Part shown: positions 26,300-34,969 of the stretch, one piece after another
Layout of the letters: every line of letters begins with the position of its first letter
How positions within the stretch are numbered: position 1 is the first letter of the stretch
Assembly (NCBI RefSeq): GCF_016862215.1
Contig: NZ_BOMN01000148.1
Span: 1 to 56,328 of the forward strand
DNA length: 56,328 bases
Source of the DNA: Winogradskya humida
GTDB taxonomy: Bacteria; Actinomycetota; Actinomycetes; Mycobacteriales; Micromonosporaceae
Direction: 5' to 3'
Notes under the pieces: model-generated
Told to the model about the DNA's origin: nothing
What the model saw: the letters and a program-made list of their open reading frames with translations, nothing else
Databases searched by the model: none
Program-made: the position numbers and the translations under genes

Positions 26300-26777
26300 C
26301 CCAAAGAGTGAAGATTGTTTCCTAGAAAATCTATGCTCGCGGTACTAGACATGCTTGGTGGAAGCGGTTAACGTTTCTCTTGTTGAAAGAGAAGCAACAG
26401 CAAAGACGCAGACGATCACCACCCTGGCTGAGGGTGAAGGAGCTGGACCGACACCGACCCGGCTCAAGCAGTGGCAAGGAGCAGTGGCAAGGCAGGGCGT
26501 TCGTCGCACGTGTTCGGGGCCATGAAGTCGCGTGGGGTTCCGGCGCCGGCGGACGAGTTCAGGTAATCAGAGGAAAGGGAGGGTTTCACACCGTTGGATC
26601 GCCCGTTACCGGCTGCTTGTCAGGGCTGGGCACGGACACCGTTGTTTCCATCGAACGAGAGGTGGTCTCCGGTCACGCTTATGCGGTCCTCGCACCCGAA
26701 ACCCGGATATCGGGCTGGTGCGGATACGACAACCCGGCGATTCTGCCGGTAGATGGTGGTTAAGACCCGTAACCCTT
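26300..26777 (+). other. Orphan stretch with promoter-like region, no clear gene
   Basis: Between the VOC gene and the terminator at 26778 no convincing coding region is seen. The left part (26300-26395) is AT-rich, has a small hairpin at 26375-26393 and is compatible with a promoter. Several short plus-strand frames exist (the longest, 26380-26763, is Arg-rich at its start). None resembles a known family, and plausible peptide segments change frame, as in a decayed gene. A short frame from GTG near 26361 reads through VEREATAKTQTITTLAEGEG for about 50 codons. The strong terminator that follows implies transcription, so a structured RNA or a broken small gene are both possible. Confidence 0.4.
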
Positions 26778-26808
26778 GGGCCCCGGTGCTGATCAAGCAC
26801 CGGGGCCC
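26778..26808. terminator. Very strong intrinsic terminator
   Basis: A perfect 13-bp GC-rich stem (26778-26790 with 26796-26808), 5-nt loop GATCA, followed by T-rich TCGTTCTTGCTT. It ends the orphan plus-strand stretch and also lies 79 nt downstream of the minus-strand zinc-ribbon gene. Confidence 0.85.
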
Positions 26809-26886
26809 TCGTTCTTGCTTGCGTTCCGTGCTTTCCGGCCGCGGCGGGTCAGCCCGGGGGTGGGCCGGGGGCTGTGCGAGGGTGTG

Positions 26887-27186
26887 TCACCTTCGGGGGC
26901 GGGTGGGGTCCGTTCGCTGGGCCGGGCGGCCGGCGGGCCAGGAGTAGCGCTCCACGTGCCGGAACGTTCGGTGGGCTGTGCGCCGGGTGTCGGTGGCCGG
27001 GGGTGTCCATCGGCCGCGCTGATCGGGTAACGGGACCCGCTGCTCGTCCAGCAGCCGCCACAATCTGGTGCCGCAATCCGCGCACCGGCCGTGCTGGATG
27101 AAGACGCCGGTCGGGTGGGCCGACTCGCTGACCACGACGACCAGGCCGCCGCAGCACGCACATAGGACACCCCGGGCCGCATCCAC
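26887..27186 (-). CDS. Small zinc-ribbon-like protein, unknown function
   Basis: 99 residues. Two Cys pairs, CACC near residue 9 and CADC near 34, separated by a beta-rich segment (LVVVVSESAHPTG), are a typical zinc-ribbon spacing. The C-terminal half is basic and probably unstructured. Other frames in this region overlap, but this one has the protein-like composition and cysteine spacing. No ribosome site is obvious before ATG 27186, and a shorter product is possible. Function unknown; the ribbon suggests nucleic-acid or protein binding. Confidence 0.5.
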   Translation of the reverse strand: MDAARGVLCACCGGLVVVVSESAHPTGVFIQHGRCADCGTRLWRLLDEQRVPLPDQRGRWTPPATDTRRTAHRTFRHVERYSWPAGRPAQRTDPTRPRR

Positions 27187-27281
27187 CCGCTCAGCCTAAG
27201 CGCTCACCCCGGAGAACGCGACCGCAGCGAAAGTCGCCGCCGGACCGGCGGGCCCGGATCCTTCCGCGCGGTGACGGGCCT

Positions 27282-27315
27282 GTGATAGACCCGTATCACT
27301 GCGTTACTCGTAACG
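27282..27315. promoter_or_regulatory. Two inverted repeats upstream of the secreted esterase
   Basis: GTGATA-N6-TATCAC at 27282-27299 and CGTTAC-TC-GTAACG at 27302-27315 are both exact. They lie 22-55 nt before the start codon, where a promoter is expected, and are likely regulator sites; the regulator is unknown. Confidence 0.5.
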
Positions 27316-27336
27316 GGTTGGAAACAGGGAGGCAAT

Positions 27337-28596
27337 GTGGCCACCTCGGTCAGTCGTCGTTCCGTGCTTGCTGCCGGCGCGGGCGCCGCCGTCGGGCTGA
27401 CTCTTCCGGCCGCGGCGGCTCACGCCGGTGGGCATTCGGGTGTCAGTGTGGGGTTCACGGTCAACGCCGCGACGCTCGACGGCGGGGAGCAGGTCACCTC
27501 GCTGACCCTCGCCACCGGACGGCTCGGGCGGATCGACCCGGCGAGCCTGACGACCGGCACGTTCAGCGTCCACGTCAAGGCCACGAGCCCGGTTCCCATC
27601 GCGCCGGGTGACCAGATCTTCAGCGAGTACGACCTGGACCGCGTGGTGAGCGGTGTGCGGCTCGACCGGCACGGCAACATCGTGGTGGAGCTCGAGCACG
27701 GGGAGGGGCAGGCCGGTGCCTCGACGCTCGGGTACATCGCGGGCAAGGGGCGCAATGTTCGGCTCGTCCTCGCGTACACATTGGTGCAGAATCTGGCATT
27801 TGTTGTTGATGGCCGGCGGCGCGTGACCGTTCAGGAGTTTGTGCAGGGGCGGCTGGTCAACCCGGAGGTGGACGCTTTCGGCTATCGCGTCTCGGGGTCG
27901 GGGATGAAGTACCGGCTGTATTCGCCGGCGGAGCGGTCCGGCAGGCGGCCGCTCGTCGTCTGGCTGCACGGCGGTGGCGAGGGGGCCTCGTTGCCCGACA
28001 ACTACTACGACAACGAGACCACCCTGCGGGCCAACCGGGGAGCGCTCGGCTTCGCGACACCGCAGGCACAGCGGATCTTCTCCGGCGCGTACGTCGTGGC
28101 CCCGCAGAGCACGTCGTTCTGGCTCGAGGACGGCGACCGCTTCGCACCCCAGATCCTGGAGATCATTCGCGAGGTCGTCCGCCGCAATCCCGTGGACCGC
28201 GACCGCATCTACGTCGCAGGCTGCAGCAACGGCGGTTACATGAGCCTCAAGATGACCACTGTCTACCCGGACCTGTTCGCGGCGTCCGTACCCGTCTGTG
28301 GTGTGGTCGAGTCCCTGCAACCCGGCGGCCCGACCATGATCACCGACGCCGAGCTCCGCGGCATCTCCACCCCGACCTGGCTCATCGCCTCCCGCGACGA
28401 CGACACGGTCCCGCCTGAGCCCAACACGGTCCACGCGCACGACCTCATCCCGGGTTCCCTGCTCTCCCTCTACGACCACGTCATCTGGGACGGCTACCAG
28501 TTCCCCGGCCACTGGTCCTGGATCTACGCCGCACGCAACGACCCGAGCAACCACGGCACCCACCTCTGGCAATGGATGGCCCGCCAACGCGCTTGA
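27337..28596 (+). CDS. Tat-exported esterase (PHB-depolymerase/feruloyl-esterase-like)
   Basis: 419 residues; GTG start at 27337 with GGGAGG 5 nt upstream. A twin-arginine signal is present at the N-terminus (SRRSVLAAGAG, hydrophobic run, AAAAHA). An Ig-like N-terminal domain (about 35-175) precedes an alpha/beta hydrolase. That domain has RPLVVWLHGGGEG (oxyanion region), GCSNGGYMS with nucleophile Ser297, SRDDDTVPPE (likely Asp) and a C-terminal histidine in SNHGTH. Cell-wall polysaccharide or polyester esters are the probable substrates. It is convergent with a rhamnosidase-like gene, separated by a hairpin, and the pair suits extracellular plant-polymer degradation. Confidence 0.88.
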   Translation: MATSVSRRSVLAAGAGAAVGLTLPAAAAHAGGHSGVSVGFTVNAATLDGGEQVTSLTLATGRLGRIDPASLTTGTFSVHVKATSPVPIAPGDQIFSEYDLDRVVSGVRLDRHGNIVVELEHGEGQAGASTLGYIAGKGRNVRLVLAYTLVQNLAFVVDGRRRVTVQEFVQGRLVNPEVDAFGYRVSGSGMKYRLYSPAERSGRRPLVVWLHGGGEGASLPDNYYDNETTLRANRGALGFATPQAQRIFSGAYVVAPQSTSFWLEDGDRFAPQILEIIREVVRRNPVDRDRIYVAGCSNGGYMSLKMTTVYPDLFAASVPVCGVVESLQPGGPTMITDAELRGISTPTWLIASRDDDTVPPEPNTVHAHDLIPGSLLSLYDHVIWDGYQFPGHWSWIYAARNDPSNHGTHLWQWMARQRA

Positions 28597-28625
28597 CGCA
28601 CCGCACGCCGTTCGCCGCCGAGGGT

Positions 28626-28671
28626 GACGGCGGCGTGATCCACCCGCTTCGGCCGGGTCGGTCACGCCGTC
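28626..28671. terminator. Probable bidirectional terminator
   Basis: An imperfect GC-rich hairpin (28626-28638 against 28662-28671) in the 98-nt gap between two convergent genes. Longer outer complementarity (GCACCGC with GCGGTGC) closes the structure. Confidence 0.45.
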
Positions 28672-28694
28672 GTGTCCGGGTAGGGCGGTGCGGG

Positions 28695-31268
28695 TCAGCG
28701 CACGACGATGGTGTGTGTCCCCGGGCCGATGTCCTGCACCGTCTTTCCGGGGATGGCGGCGCCGTTCAGGGTGGTGCGGGCCCGGGCCGGCAGGGAAACC
28801 TGTCCACGGGTTCCGGTGGGTGCCGTGATGCTGAGCGTGAACGTCGACGCCGTACGCTCCCAGGAGACGGTCAGCGGGCCGTGCGGCGTGGGGACGGTGC
28901 CGTGGGCCCACGTGACCGTGCCGGGGTGCGGTTCGAGCGTCCAGGTGGCGAAGCCGGGGGCGGTGGGTGTCACGCCGAGGAGTTCGTTGGTCAGGGCTGG
29001 GAGGACGCCGGTGGACCAGCCGTGGACCATGCTGGTGAAGCCGTCCTCGTACGGTTCGCCGCCGGGGCCGATGCCCTCCCATGCGGCGCTGCCGGGGTCG
29101 TGGGTCGCCATCCAGCCGTAGGTGCGCTTGATCTGGTCGATCGCGCTGTCCGCCGCGCCGGTCCGGAAACGCGCCACGATCTCCGGGTACGACGTGAAGG
29201 CGTACACCCGTTCCGAGGCGCCCCCGACGCCGGGGAGGGTGTTGTTGTCCATGAACGCGTTGCCGTAGGGCTGCCGGGTGGTGGCGTCCAGGTAACGCAG
29301 CGCGGAGGCCGCCCGGGCGGGGTCGGCGACGTCCGCGGTGATCGCGAGGGAGTTGCCGTCCTGGCCGTGGCGGACCGGGCCGTCGAGCGTGTCCAGGTAG
29401 GCGCCCGCGCCGGCGTCCCAGAGCTTGGCGTTGACCGCGGCGGCAACCGTGGCGGCGCGGCGGGTCCAGCGGTCGGCGTCGGCGGTGTAACCGAGGAAGC
29501 CGGCGATGCGGGCCGCGTCGCGCAGGGCCTGGACGTACAGCACGTTGTAGTAGGTGACCCGGCCGCTGCGGGGCAGAAAGGCGTAGTCGCCGTACTCTCC
29601 GGTGCCGTTGAGGCCCTTGCTCAGCAGGCCGTCGCCGTCGGTGACGCTCGGATACCAGGTGTCGAGGACGGCGGTGAGTGTCGTCCAGTGGTCCGCGGCG
29701 TACGCCCGGTCCCCGGTGTACAGCACGTAGTCCCAGCTCGTGGTGATCCACCACAGTGGGTAGTCGAAAAGCTTCAAGCCGTACCCGACGATCGAGGCGG
29801 GCGGGAGGAAACCGTCGGACCGCTGGTGGGCGGCCAGGTCGGCGAGCACGTTACGCGCGGCCTCGGCGGCGTCCGGATGGGTCAGATAGAGGGTACGCCC
29901 GGAGACGGCCAGGTCGCCGACGTACGGGTCCCGGTCGCGTTTCGCCCCGTCGTGCAGGACGAGCTTGCCCTCGAGGGTGGGACTCGCCGCGTTGCGGGGG
30001 TCGCAGTCGGTGGCCCGGAACGTGTCGACGGTGAGCTCGTTGGCGTACGACGCGGCGTACCAGTAGCGGTTGAGCTCGTCGTCGGAGCAGAGGAACGTCC
30101 CCGCGTACGACTCGGGCGTGCCGAGGTAGGCGGTGAACTCCAGCGCCACCGCGTCGATGGCGACCTGGCCGTAGGGCAGCGCGGCGGGGGCGTCGGCGGG
30201 CAGCGCGTCCAGGGTGATCTTCAGGTAGCGGAAGCCGTGCAACCCCTCGGCGTGCACCTGGGTGCCGCTCTGGTCGCCCGGCTGGTCGAGCCAATCGGCG
30301 CCGCCGGCCGGTACGGCGAACTGGTCCGTGCCCGGGCCGCCGGAGCCGTCGCCGCGCGTGTAGTCGGAACGGTCGCCGAGGAACTGCAGCGTCTCGGAGA
30401 ACGCCAGGCGCACCCCGGGGTTGTTGTCCGACGCCCACGCGAAGACCACCCGCGGGTAGCCGACGACGACCTTGCCGAAGTCGACGGTGACGCTCGGGGC
30501 GACCGCCGGCTCGACGATGCCGGGCCACAGCGCGTTCACACGCGTGTACTGCCCGCGCGGCGTGTCCTGGGTGCGGGTCACCGTCAGCCGTAGCGAACCG
30601 GTGGTGACCGCCGCGCCGAACGGGACCACCCGCTGGACGTCGCTGTTGCCGGTCACCGTCGCGGCCGGCTGCCAGGCGGTGCCGTCCCAGGTCTCAATCG
30701 TGAAATCGACGGGTACGCCGTCCGCATTCGACAGCAGCGTCACCCCGGGCAGCGTCTGTGCCGTGGGCGTGGTGACCGTCAGCACCGCCGGGTAGGTGGC
30801 CGGTTCCGCGTCGTTCCAGAACGTCGCGGGATCCGCGTCGACGGCGTTGCCCGGGTCGTACGTGGTGGGTGTGCCGTTGTTGCCGCCGTTGGGGGCGTGG
30901 AACGACGAGGCGGTGGCGGTGGTGCCCGCGGGCCACTGTGGCGGCGCCGTGGGCCGGGGCCTGGTGAGGACGGTGACGGTGCCGCCGCGGGTCAGCAGCG
31001 CGTCCGGGTCGCGTACGTCCCCGGTGGTCGCCGTCACCAGGGCCGGCGTGACGTGCCGATCGGCCGGGCCCACGACGTAGCGCTGCCAGCCGGGCTCCTC
31101 GGCGGGCGCGGCCGCCGGCGCCTCCTGGGGGATCGCGGCTGCGGCGGCCTCCTGGGGGATCGCGGCTGCGGCCGCCTGCTGGGGAATTGCGGCTGCGGCC
31201 GCCGTGGCGATGCCTGCTTGCAGCAGGAGGCGGCGCGGGATGCCGGGCTGTGTCGTGAAACGTTTCAT
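28695..31268 (-). CDS. Tat-exported GH78-like alpha-L-rhamnosidase
   Basis: 857 residues. The N-terminus carries twin arginines (IPRRLLLQAG) and a hydrophobic Ala run, extended by a 9-residue repeat (see 31121-31201). A galactose-binding-like domain (about 90-240; NAVDADPATFWND) and a beta domain (about 250-370) lead into a six-hairpin catalytic domain (about 380-760). That domain holds TDCDPRNAASPTLEGK, DGAKRDRDPYVGDL (likely general acid region), WWITTSWDYVLYTGD and GHGWSTGVLPALT-like motifs. A C-terminal beta-sandwich ends the protein. This order is that of GH78 rhamnosidases. The exact glycosidic bond is uncertain because the usual W-T-G-D after the acid is modified. Convergent with the esterase gene. 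Confidence 0.87.
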   Translation of the reverse strand: MKRFTTQPGIPRRLLLQAGIATAAAAAIPQQAAAAAIPQEAAAAAIPQEAPAAAPAEEPGWQRYVVGPADRHVTPALVTATTGDVRDPDALLTRGGTVTVLTRPRPTAPPQWPAGTTATASSFHAPNGGNNGTPTTYDPGNAVDADPATFWNDAEPATYPAVLTVTTPTAQTLPGVTLLSNADGVPVDFTIETWDGTAWQPAATVTGNSDVQRVVPFGAAVTTGSLRLTVTRTQDTPRGQYTRVNALWPGIVEPAVAPSVTVDFGKVVVGYPRVVFAWASDNNPGVRLAFSETLQFLGDRSDYTRGDGSGGPGTDQFAVPAGGADWLDQPGDQSGTQVHAEGLHGFRYLKITLDALPADAPAALPYGQVAIDAVALEFTAYLGTPESYAGTFLCSDDELNRYWYAASYANELTVDTFRATDCDPRNAASPTLEGKLVLHDGAKRDRDPYVGDLAVSGRTLYLTHPDAAEAARNVLADLAAHQRSDGFLPPASIVGYGLKLFDYPLWWITTSWDYVLYTGDRAYAADHWTTLTAVLDTWYPSVTDGDGLLSKGLNGTGEYGDYAFLPRSGRVTYYNVLYVQALRDAARIAGFLGYTADADRWTRRAATVAAAVNAKLWDAGAGAYLDTLDGPVRHGQDGNSLAITADVADPARAASALRYLDATTRQPYGNAFMDNNTLPGVGGASERVYAFTSYPEIVARFRTGAADSAIDQIKRTYGWMATHDPGSAAWEGIGPGGEPYEDGFTSMVHGWSTGVLPALTNELLGVTPTAPGFATWTLEPHPGTVTWAHGTVPTPHGPLTVSWERTASTFTLSITAPTGTRGQVSLPARARTTLNGAAIPGKTVQDIGPGTHTIVVR
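31121..31201. repeat. 27-nt tandem repeat x3 within the rhamnosidase signal region
   Basis: Three in-frame copies at 31121-31147, 31148-31174 and 31175-31201. They encode repeats of IPQ(E/Q)A followed by Ala residues at the end of the signal peptide. The first two copies are nearly identical, the third has diverged at a few bases. Copy-number change would only lengthen or shorten a flexible linker after the Tat motif. Confidence 0.85.
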
Positions 31269-31366
31269 GTCACCGATTTTCGTCGCGGACGGCCTCGACG
31301 TCCATCAATGGATCATGCGTTGGTCATCGAGTGCAGCACGTTTGCCCGCGTTCGGGGTTGCGGTCA

Positions 31367-31383
31367 AGTAGACCAGTCGTCTA
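31367..31383. promoter_or_regulatory. Operator shared with the SARP/TetR promoter (site 1)
   Basis: AGTAGACCAGTCGTCTA, whose reverse complement TAGACGACTGGTCTACT is identical over 17 nt to the site at 38280-38296. Within it GTAGAC and GTCTAC are exact inverted arms. It lies between a possible -35 (TTGCGG at 31358) and a TACAGT -10 at 31382-31387, so a bound repressor would block the PfpI/hydrolase operon. Its overlap with the second site points to the NemR-like TetR protein at 38316. Confidence 0.8.
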
Positions 31384-31434
31384 CAGTTCTGGACGTGGCC
31401 AACGAGGCCCACAGGTGATCGAAGGGGTTCTGTG

Positions 31435-32118
31435 ATGAACGTTCTGCTGGTTCTGACCTCGCACGACGAGCTGGGCACCACCGGGCGCAAGACCGGCTTC
31501 TGGCTGGAGGAGCTCGCGGCGCCGTACTACCGGCTCAAGCAGGCCGGCGCGACCGTCACGCTGGCCTCGCCGAAGGGTGGCCGCCCGCCGCTCGACCCGA
31601 AGAGCAACGAGCCCGGCTCCCAGACCGACGACACCCGCCGGTTCGAGGCCGACCCCGAGGCGGAGGCCGCGCTGGACTCGACCGTCGTGCTGAGCACGGT
31701 CGACCCCGCCGACTACGACGCGGTGTTCTACCCGGGCGGGCACGGCCCGCTGTGGGACCTGGCCGAGGACACCGACTCGATCGCGCTCATCGAGACCACG
31801 CTGCGGGCCGGTAAGCCGGTCGCGCTGGTCTGCCACGCGCCGGGCGTGCTGCGTCACGTCACCAACGCCGACGGCACCCCGCTGGTCCAGGGGCGCCCGG
31901 TGACCGGGTTCACCAACAGCGAGGAGGACGGCGTCGGCCTGACCGACATCGTGCCGTTCCTCGTCGAGGACGAGCTCAAGGCCAAGGGCGGCGTCTACTC
32001 CAAGGGCGCCGACTGGGGCTCCTACGTCGTCCGTGACGGGCTGCTGATCACCGGCCAGAACCCCGCCTCGTCCGCCGAGGCCGCCGACGTCCTGCTCACC
32101 GTGCTCGCCTCCGCCTGA
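31435..32118 (+). CDS. DJ-1/PfpI-family protein (Hsp31-like)
   Basis: 227 residues from ATG 31435; a GTG directly before it (31432) is possible. The DJ-1/PfpI fold is clear. Glu near 25, the nucleophile elbow with Cys133-His134 in ALVCHAPGVL, and FYPGGHGPLWDL form the expected catalytic site. The motif pattern matches the Hsp31/glyoxalase III branch, which removes methylglyoxal or repairs damaged proteins. It is first in a two-gene operon with an alpha/beta hydrolase (29 nt apart) and carries the shared TetR operator in its promoter. Stress-induced detoxification is the likely role. Confidence 0.92.
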   Translation: MNVLLVLTSHDELGTTGRKTGFWLEELAAPYYRLKQAGATVTLASPKGGRPPLDPKSNEPGSQTDDTRRFEADPEAEAALDSTVVLSTVDPADYDAVFYPGGHGPLWDLAEDTDSIALIETTLRAGKPVALVCHAPGVLRHVTNADGTPLVQGRPVTGFTNSEEDGVGLTDIVPFLVEDELKAKGGVYSKGADWGSYVVRDGLLITGQNPASSAEAADVLLTVLASA

Positions 32119-32147
32119 TCATCCCGCTCGAGACAAAGGAAACCATC

Positions 32148-32969
32148 ATGCCCTACATCGCTGTCAGCAACGGCGTCGAGCTGCACTACGAGGACTTCGG
32201 CACCGGTGACCCGGTCGTGCTCATCCACGGCTGGCCGCTGTCGGGCCGCAGCTGGGAGGCTCAGATCGCGCCACTGGTCGCGGCCGGTAAACGCGTCATC
32301 ACGTACGACCGCCGAGGCTTCGGTCAGAGCAGCCAGCCCTGGGACGGCTACGACTACGACACGTTCGCCGCCGACCTCGACGGACTGCTCACCACGCTCG
32401 ACCTGACCGGCGTCACGCTCGTCGGCTTCTCAATGGGCGGCGGCGAGGTCGCCCGTTACCTCGGCAGCTACGGCAGCGCCCGGATCGCCCGCGCGGTGTT
32501 CGCCGGTGCCGTTCCGCCGTACCTCTACAAGAGCGACGACAACCCGGGCGGCGGTCTCGACGACGCCACCATCAAGGGCTTCCAGGACGGCGTGATCACC
32601 GACCGGATCGCCTTCGTCGACGGCTTCGCGCAGAACTTCTTCACCGCCGGTGGCAAGCAGAAGGTCAGCGACGCCCAGCTCCGCTACGCCCAGGAGCTCG
32701 CCCACGTCGCGTCCGCCAAGGGCACCCTCGACAGCATCGCCGCGTTCAGCTACACCGACTTCCGCCCCGACCTCGCGAAGATCGACATCCCCACCCTGGT
32801 CATCCATGGCGACAGCGACGCCATCGTCCCGATCGAGGTCAGCGGCGCCCGCACCGCCGAGGCCGTCCCCGGCGCCAAGCTGGTCGTCATCAAGGACGGC
32901 CCGCACGGCATCAACGCCAGCCACCCCGCCGAGTTCAACGAGGCCCTGATCGGCTTCCTGAACAGCTGA
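32148..32969 (+). CDS. Alpha/beta hydrolase, chloroperoxidase/esterase type
   Basis: 273 residues, AAAGGAA about 8 nt before the ATG. The fold and motifs are those of cofactor-free haloperoxidases and aryl esterases: HGWPLSGRSW, YDRRGFGQS, nucleophile Ser95 in GFSMGGGE, Asp in HGDSDAIVP and His in KDGPHGIN. Such enzymes hydrolyse esters or, with peroxide and short acids, form peracids. Co-transcribed with the PfpI gene. The pair probably forms a stress or detoxification operon under the operator at 31367. A terminator follows at 32978. Confidence 0.92.
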   Translation: MPYIAVSNGVELHYEDFGTGDPVVLIHGWPLSGRSWEAQIAPLVAAGKRVITYDRRGFGQSSQPWDGYDYDTFAADLDGLLTTLDLTGVTLVGFSMGGGEVARYLGSYGSARIARAVFAGAVPPYLYKSDDNPGGGLDDATIKGFQDGVITDRIAFVDGFAQNFFTAGGKQKVSDAQLRYAQELAHVASAKGTLDSIAAFSYTDFRPDLAKIDIPTLVIHGDSDAIVPIEVSGARTAEAVPGAKLVVIKDGPHGINASHPAEFNEALIGFLNS

Positions 32970-32977
32970 CGCCGTCC

Positions 32978-33020
32978 TGAGCGCGGGACCGCTGGGGATC
33001 TTCCCCGGCGGTCCCGCTCA
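32978..33020 (+). terminator. Intrinsic terminator after the PfpI/hydrolase operon
   Basis: A long near-perfect hairpin (32978-32997 with 33003-33020; one G-T mismatch) with a 5-nt loop, 9 nt after the hydrolase stop. Confidence 0.75.
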
Positions 33021-33100
33021 GTCTGTGGCGCCGGACACCCGACGGCTGTCAACGCCGCGCCCGACGGATGGCATCCACGAGGTGGTGTAGTCGTCGCTTC

Positions 33101-34213
33101 ATGGAACGGGCAACCGAAGCAGGGGTCTTGAGTAACCAGAGGGCGACACACGTCGGCAGTCTGCTGCGTCCCGCGGAGCTTCTCCGCGCCCGGCAGGACC
33201 ACGCCGCCGGCCGGGTCGACGCGGCCGCGCTGGAGGTGGCCGAGGACACCGCGATCCAGATGATCCTGGCCGTGCAGCGCGACAGCGGCATCGGCCCGTA
33301 CACCGATGGTGAATACCGCCGTAACGACTTCATGAGCCAGCTCACCAGGGGCACGGACGGCTTCGTCACGCAGGCCCCGACGCTCGATTGGAGCGCGGGC
33401 GAGGACGACGCGATCCTGAACCTCATCGGCGGCAAACTGCGGCACCGGGATCGTTTCACCGAGCGCGAGGCCACGTTCCTGGCACGGCACGCACCGGGAC
33501 CGTTCAAGGTGACCATTCCCGAGGTGACGAACTTCGTGGTGGCCAACTGGCAGGCGGGCGTGAGCGACGGCGCGTACCCGACCCGGGCGGACATCGTCGA
33601 CGATCTCGCCGCGGTGCTGCGGACCGAGGTTGACGCGCTGGTCCGCGACGGCGTACGGCACATCCAGATCGACGCTCCCTGCTTCACCAGTTTCGTCAAT
33701 GACAAGCTGATCGCCGTCTTCGAGGCCGAGGGGCTCGACCCGCGCGAGCTGCTGCGGCGTTGTATCGAGGCCGACGCCCGCATCGTCGCCGGTCTCCGCG
33801 AGCGCGGCGTGACCGTCGGCATGCACATCTGCCGCGGCAACTACCGGGGACAGTGGTTCAACGAGGGCACGTACGACGGCATCGCCGAGGACGTCTTAGG
33901 CGGAATCCCCGTCGACCACTGGCTCCTGGAGTACGACACCGACCGGGCCGGCAGCTTCGCCCCGATCCGCCACGTACCCGCCGGCACCACCGTCGTCCTC
34001 GGCCTGGTCACCACCAAGACCGGCGAGTTGGAGAACCCCGACGACCTTGTGCGCCGCATCGACCAGGCGAGCCGGTATTTCCCGCTGGACGCCCTGGCGA
34101 TCAGCCCGCAGTGCGGCTTCGCCTCGGAGGTCCAGGGCAACCCTCTGAGCTGGGACGACCAGCGCCGCAAACTCGACCTGGTCGTCAGCACCGCCCAGCG
34201 GGTCTGGGGCTGA
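33101..34213 (+). CDS. MetE C-terminal-like (cobalamin-independent methyltransferase family) protein
   Basis: About 370 residues; start uncertain between ATG 33068, ATG 33101 and TTG 33128. The UROD/MetE-like barrel is intact and the zinc ligands are recognisable. They are His and Cys in MHICRGN, Glu in LLEYDT and Cys in SPQCGF, in the order found in methionine synthase C-terminal domains. It lacks the N-terminal half of MetE, as do many stand-alone homologues, so it probably transfers a methyl group from a small donor to a thiol rather than acting as full methionine synthase. It is followed by a GNAT acyltransferase gene 8 nt downstream. Confidence 0.88.
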   Translation: MERATEAGVLSNQRATHVGSLLRPAELLRARQDHAAGRVDAAALEVAEDTAIQMILAVQRDSGIGPYTDGEYRRNDFMSQLTRGTDGFVTQAPTLDWSAGEDDAILNLIGGKLRHRDRFTEREATFLARHAPGPFKVTIPEVTNFVVANWQAGVSDGAYPTRADIVDDLAAVLRTEVDALVRDGVRHIQIDAPCFTSFVNDKLIAVFEAEGLDPRELLRRCIEADARIVAGLRERGVTVGMHICRGNYRGQWFNEGTYDGIAEDVLGGIPVDHWLLEYDTDRAGSFAPIRHVPAGTTVVLGLVTTKTGELENPDDLVRRIDQASRYFPLDALAISPQCGFASEVQGNPLSWDDQRRKLDLVVSTAQRVWG

Positions 34214-34221
34214 GGATGGGC

Positions 34222-34965
34222 ATGCCCCTGGTCATCGAATCGGGCGGATACACCCTGACACTCGCGGACGGCGAGCTGGTGACGGAGGCTCAGCGTCTGC
34301 GCCACGACGTGTTCGCAGCGGAGTACGGAACCCAGCTCCCCACCCTCCGCAACGGACTCGACGTCGACGAGTACGACCCCCACAGCGACCATCTCGTCGT
34401 ACGCCATGACGCGAGCAACACCGTCGTCGGCACCTACCGCATGATGTCGGCGGCCAGCGCGACTCTCGTCGGCAGGCGTTACGGGGAGCGGACCTTCGAC
34501 CTGGCCCCGCTCGAACCGCTCGGCGCCGACCTCGTGGAGACCGGCCGGGCAGCGGTCCACCCGGAGCATCGCAACGGGGCGGTCAACGGCCTGATGTGGG
34601 CCGGCATCGCCAGGTATCTGAGCATGACGGGCCGGAACTGGCTCGGCGGCTGCGTCTGGGTGCCCGGCGGCTCGGACGCGGGGGAGCGCGCTGCCGGGAT
34701 CTGGGCGGCCACCCGCGAGAAATATCTGGCGCCACCCGAGTTCCGCGTCGAGCCCCGGTACCGGGCGGCGCTGAGGGAAATCCCGTCCGCGCTTCCGCCG
34801 CTGTTGCGCGGCTATCTGCGGCTGGGTTCGTGGATCTGCGGCGAGCCCGCGTACGACCCCGAGGGCGGGATCTTCACGTTCTACGTCCTGTTGTCGGTCG
34901 ACCGGATGACCCCGCGTTACCGGCGCCATTTCTTCGGCGCGTCAGACCCCAGCTCACAGGAGTGA
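34222..34965 (+). CDS. GNAT-type N-acyltransferase (OlsB/hemolysin-like)
   Basis: 247 residues from ATG 34222, with GAGG 6 nt upstream (ATG 34216 is an alternative). The pattern LRHDVFAAEYGTQ, ETGRAAVHPEHRNGAVNGLMWAGI and a C-terminal YDPEGGIFTFYVLLSVDRM-RYRRHF is that of the Acetyltransf_5/OlsB group. Those enzymes acylate amino acids (for example ornithine lipid synthesis) or resemble hemolysin-like N-acyl synthases. It lies 8 nt after the MetE-like gene and is followed 4 nt later by the DUF3592 gene, so the three form one operon. The common pathway is unknown. Confidence 0.88.
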   Translation: MPLVIESGGYTLTLADGELVTEAQRLRHDVFAAEYGTQLPTLRNGLDVDEYDPHSDHLVVRHDASNTVVGTYRMMSAASATLVGRRYGERTFDLAPLEPLGADLVETGRAAVHPEHRNGAVNGLMWAGIARYLSMTGRNWLGGCVWVPGGSDAGERAAGIWAATREKYLAPPEFRVEPRYRAALREIPSALPPLLRGYLRLGSWICGEPAYDPEGGIFTFYVLLSVDRMTPRYRRHFFGASDPSSQE

Positions 34966-34969
34966 ACAA

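Noticed and set aside
26380..26763. 127-codon plus-strand frame as a gene
   Set aside because: Composition is irregular, no ribosome site or family. Kept only as an orphan region.
26330..26808. c-di-AMP or cobalamin riboswitch, RNase P RNA or tmRNA
   Set aside because: Characteristic conserved blocks of these RNAs were not found.
28572..30593. A 673-codon plus-strand open frame
   Set aside because: It lies antisense to the rhamnosidase gene, has Val/Gly/Arg-rich shadow composition, and no motif.
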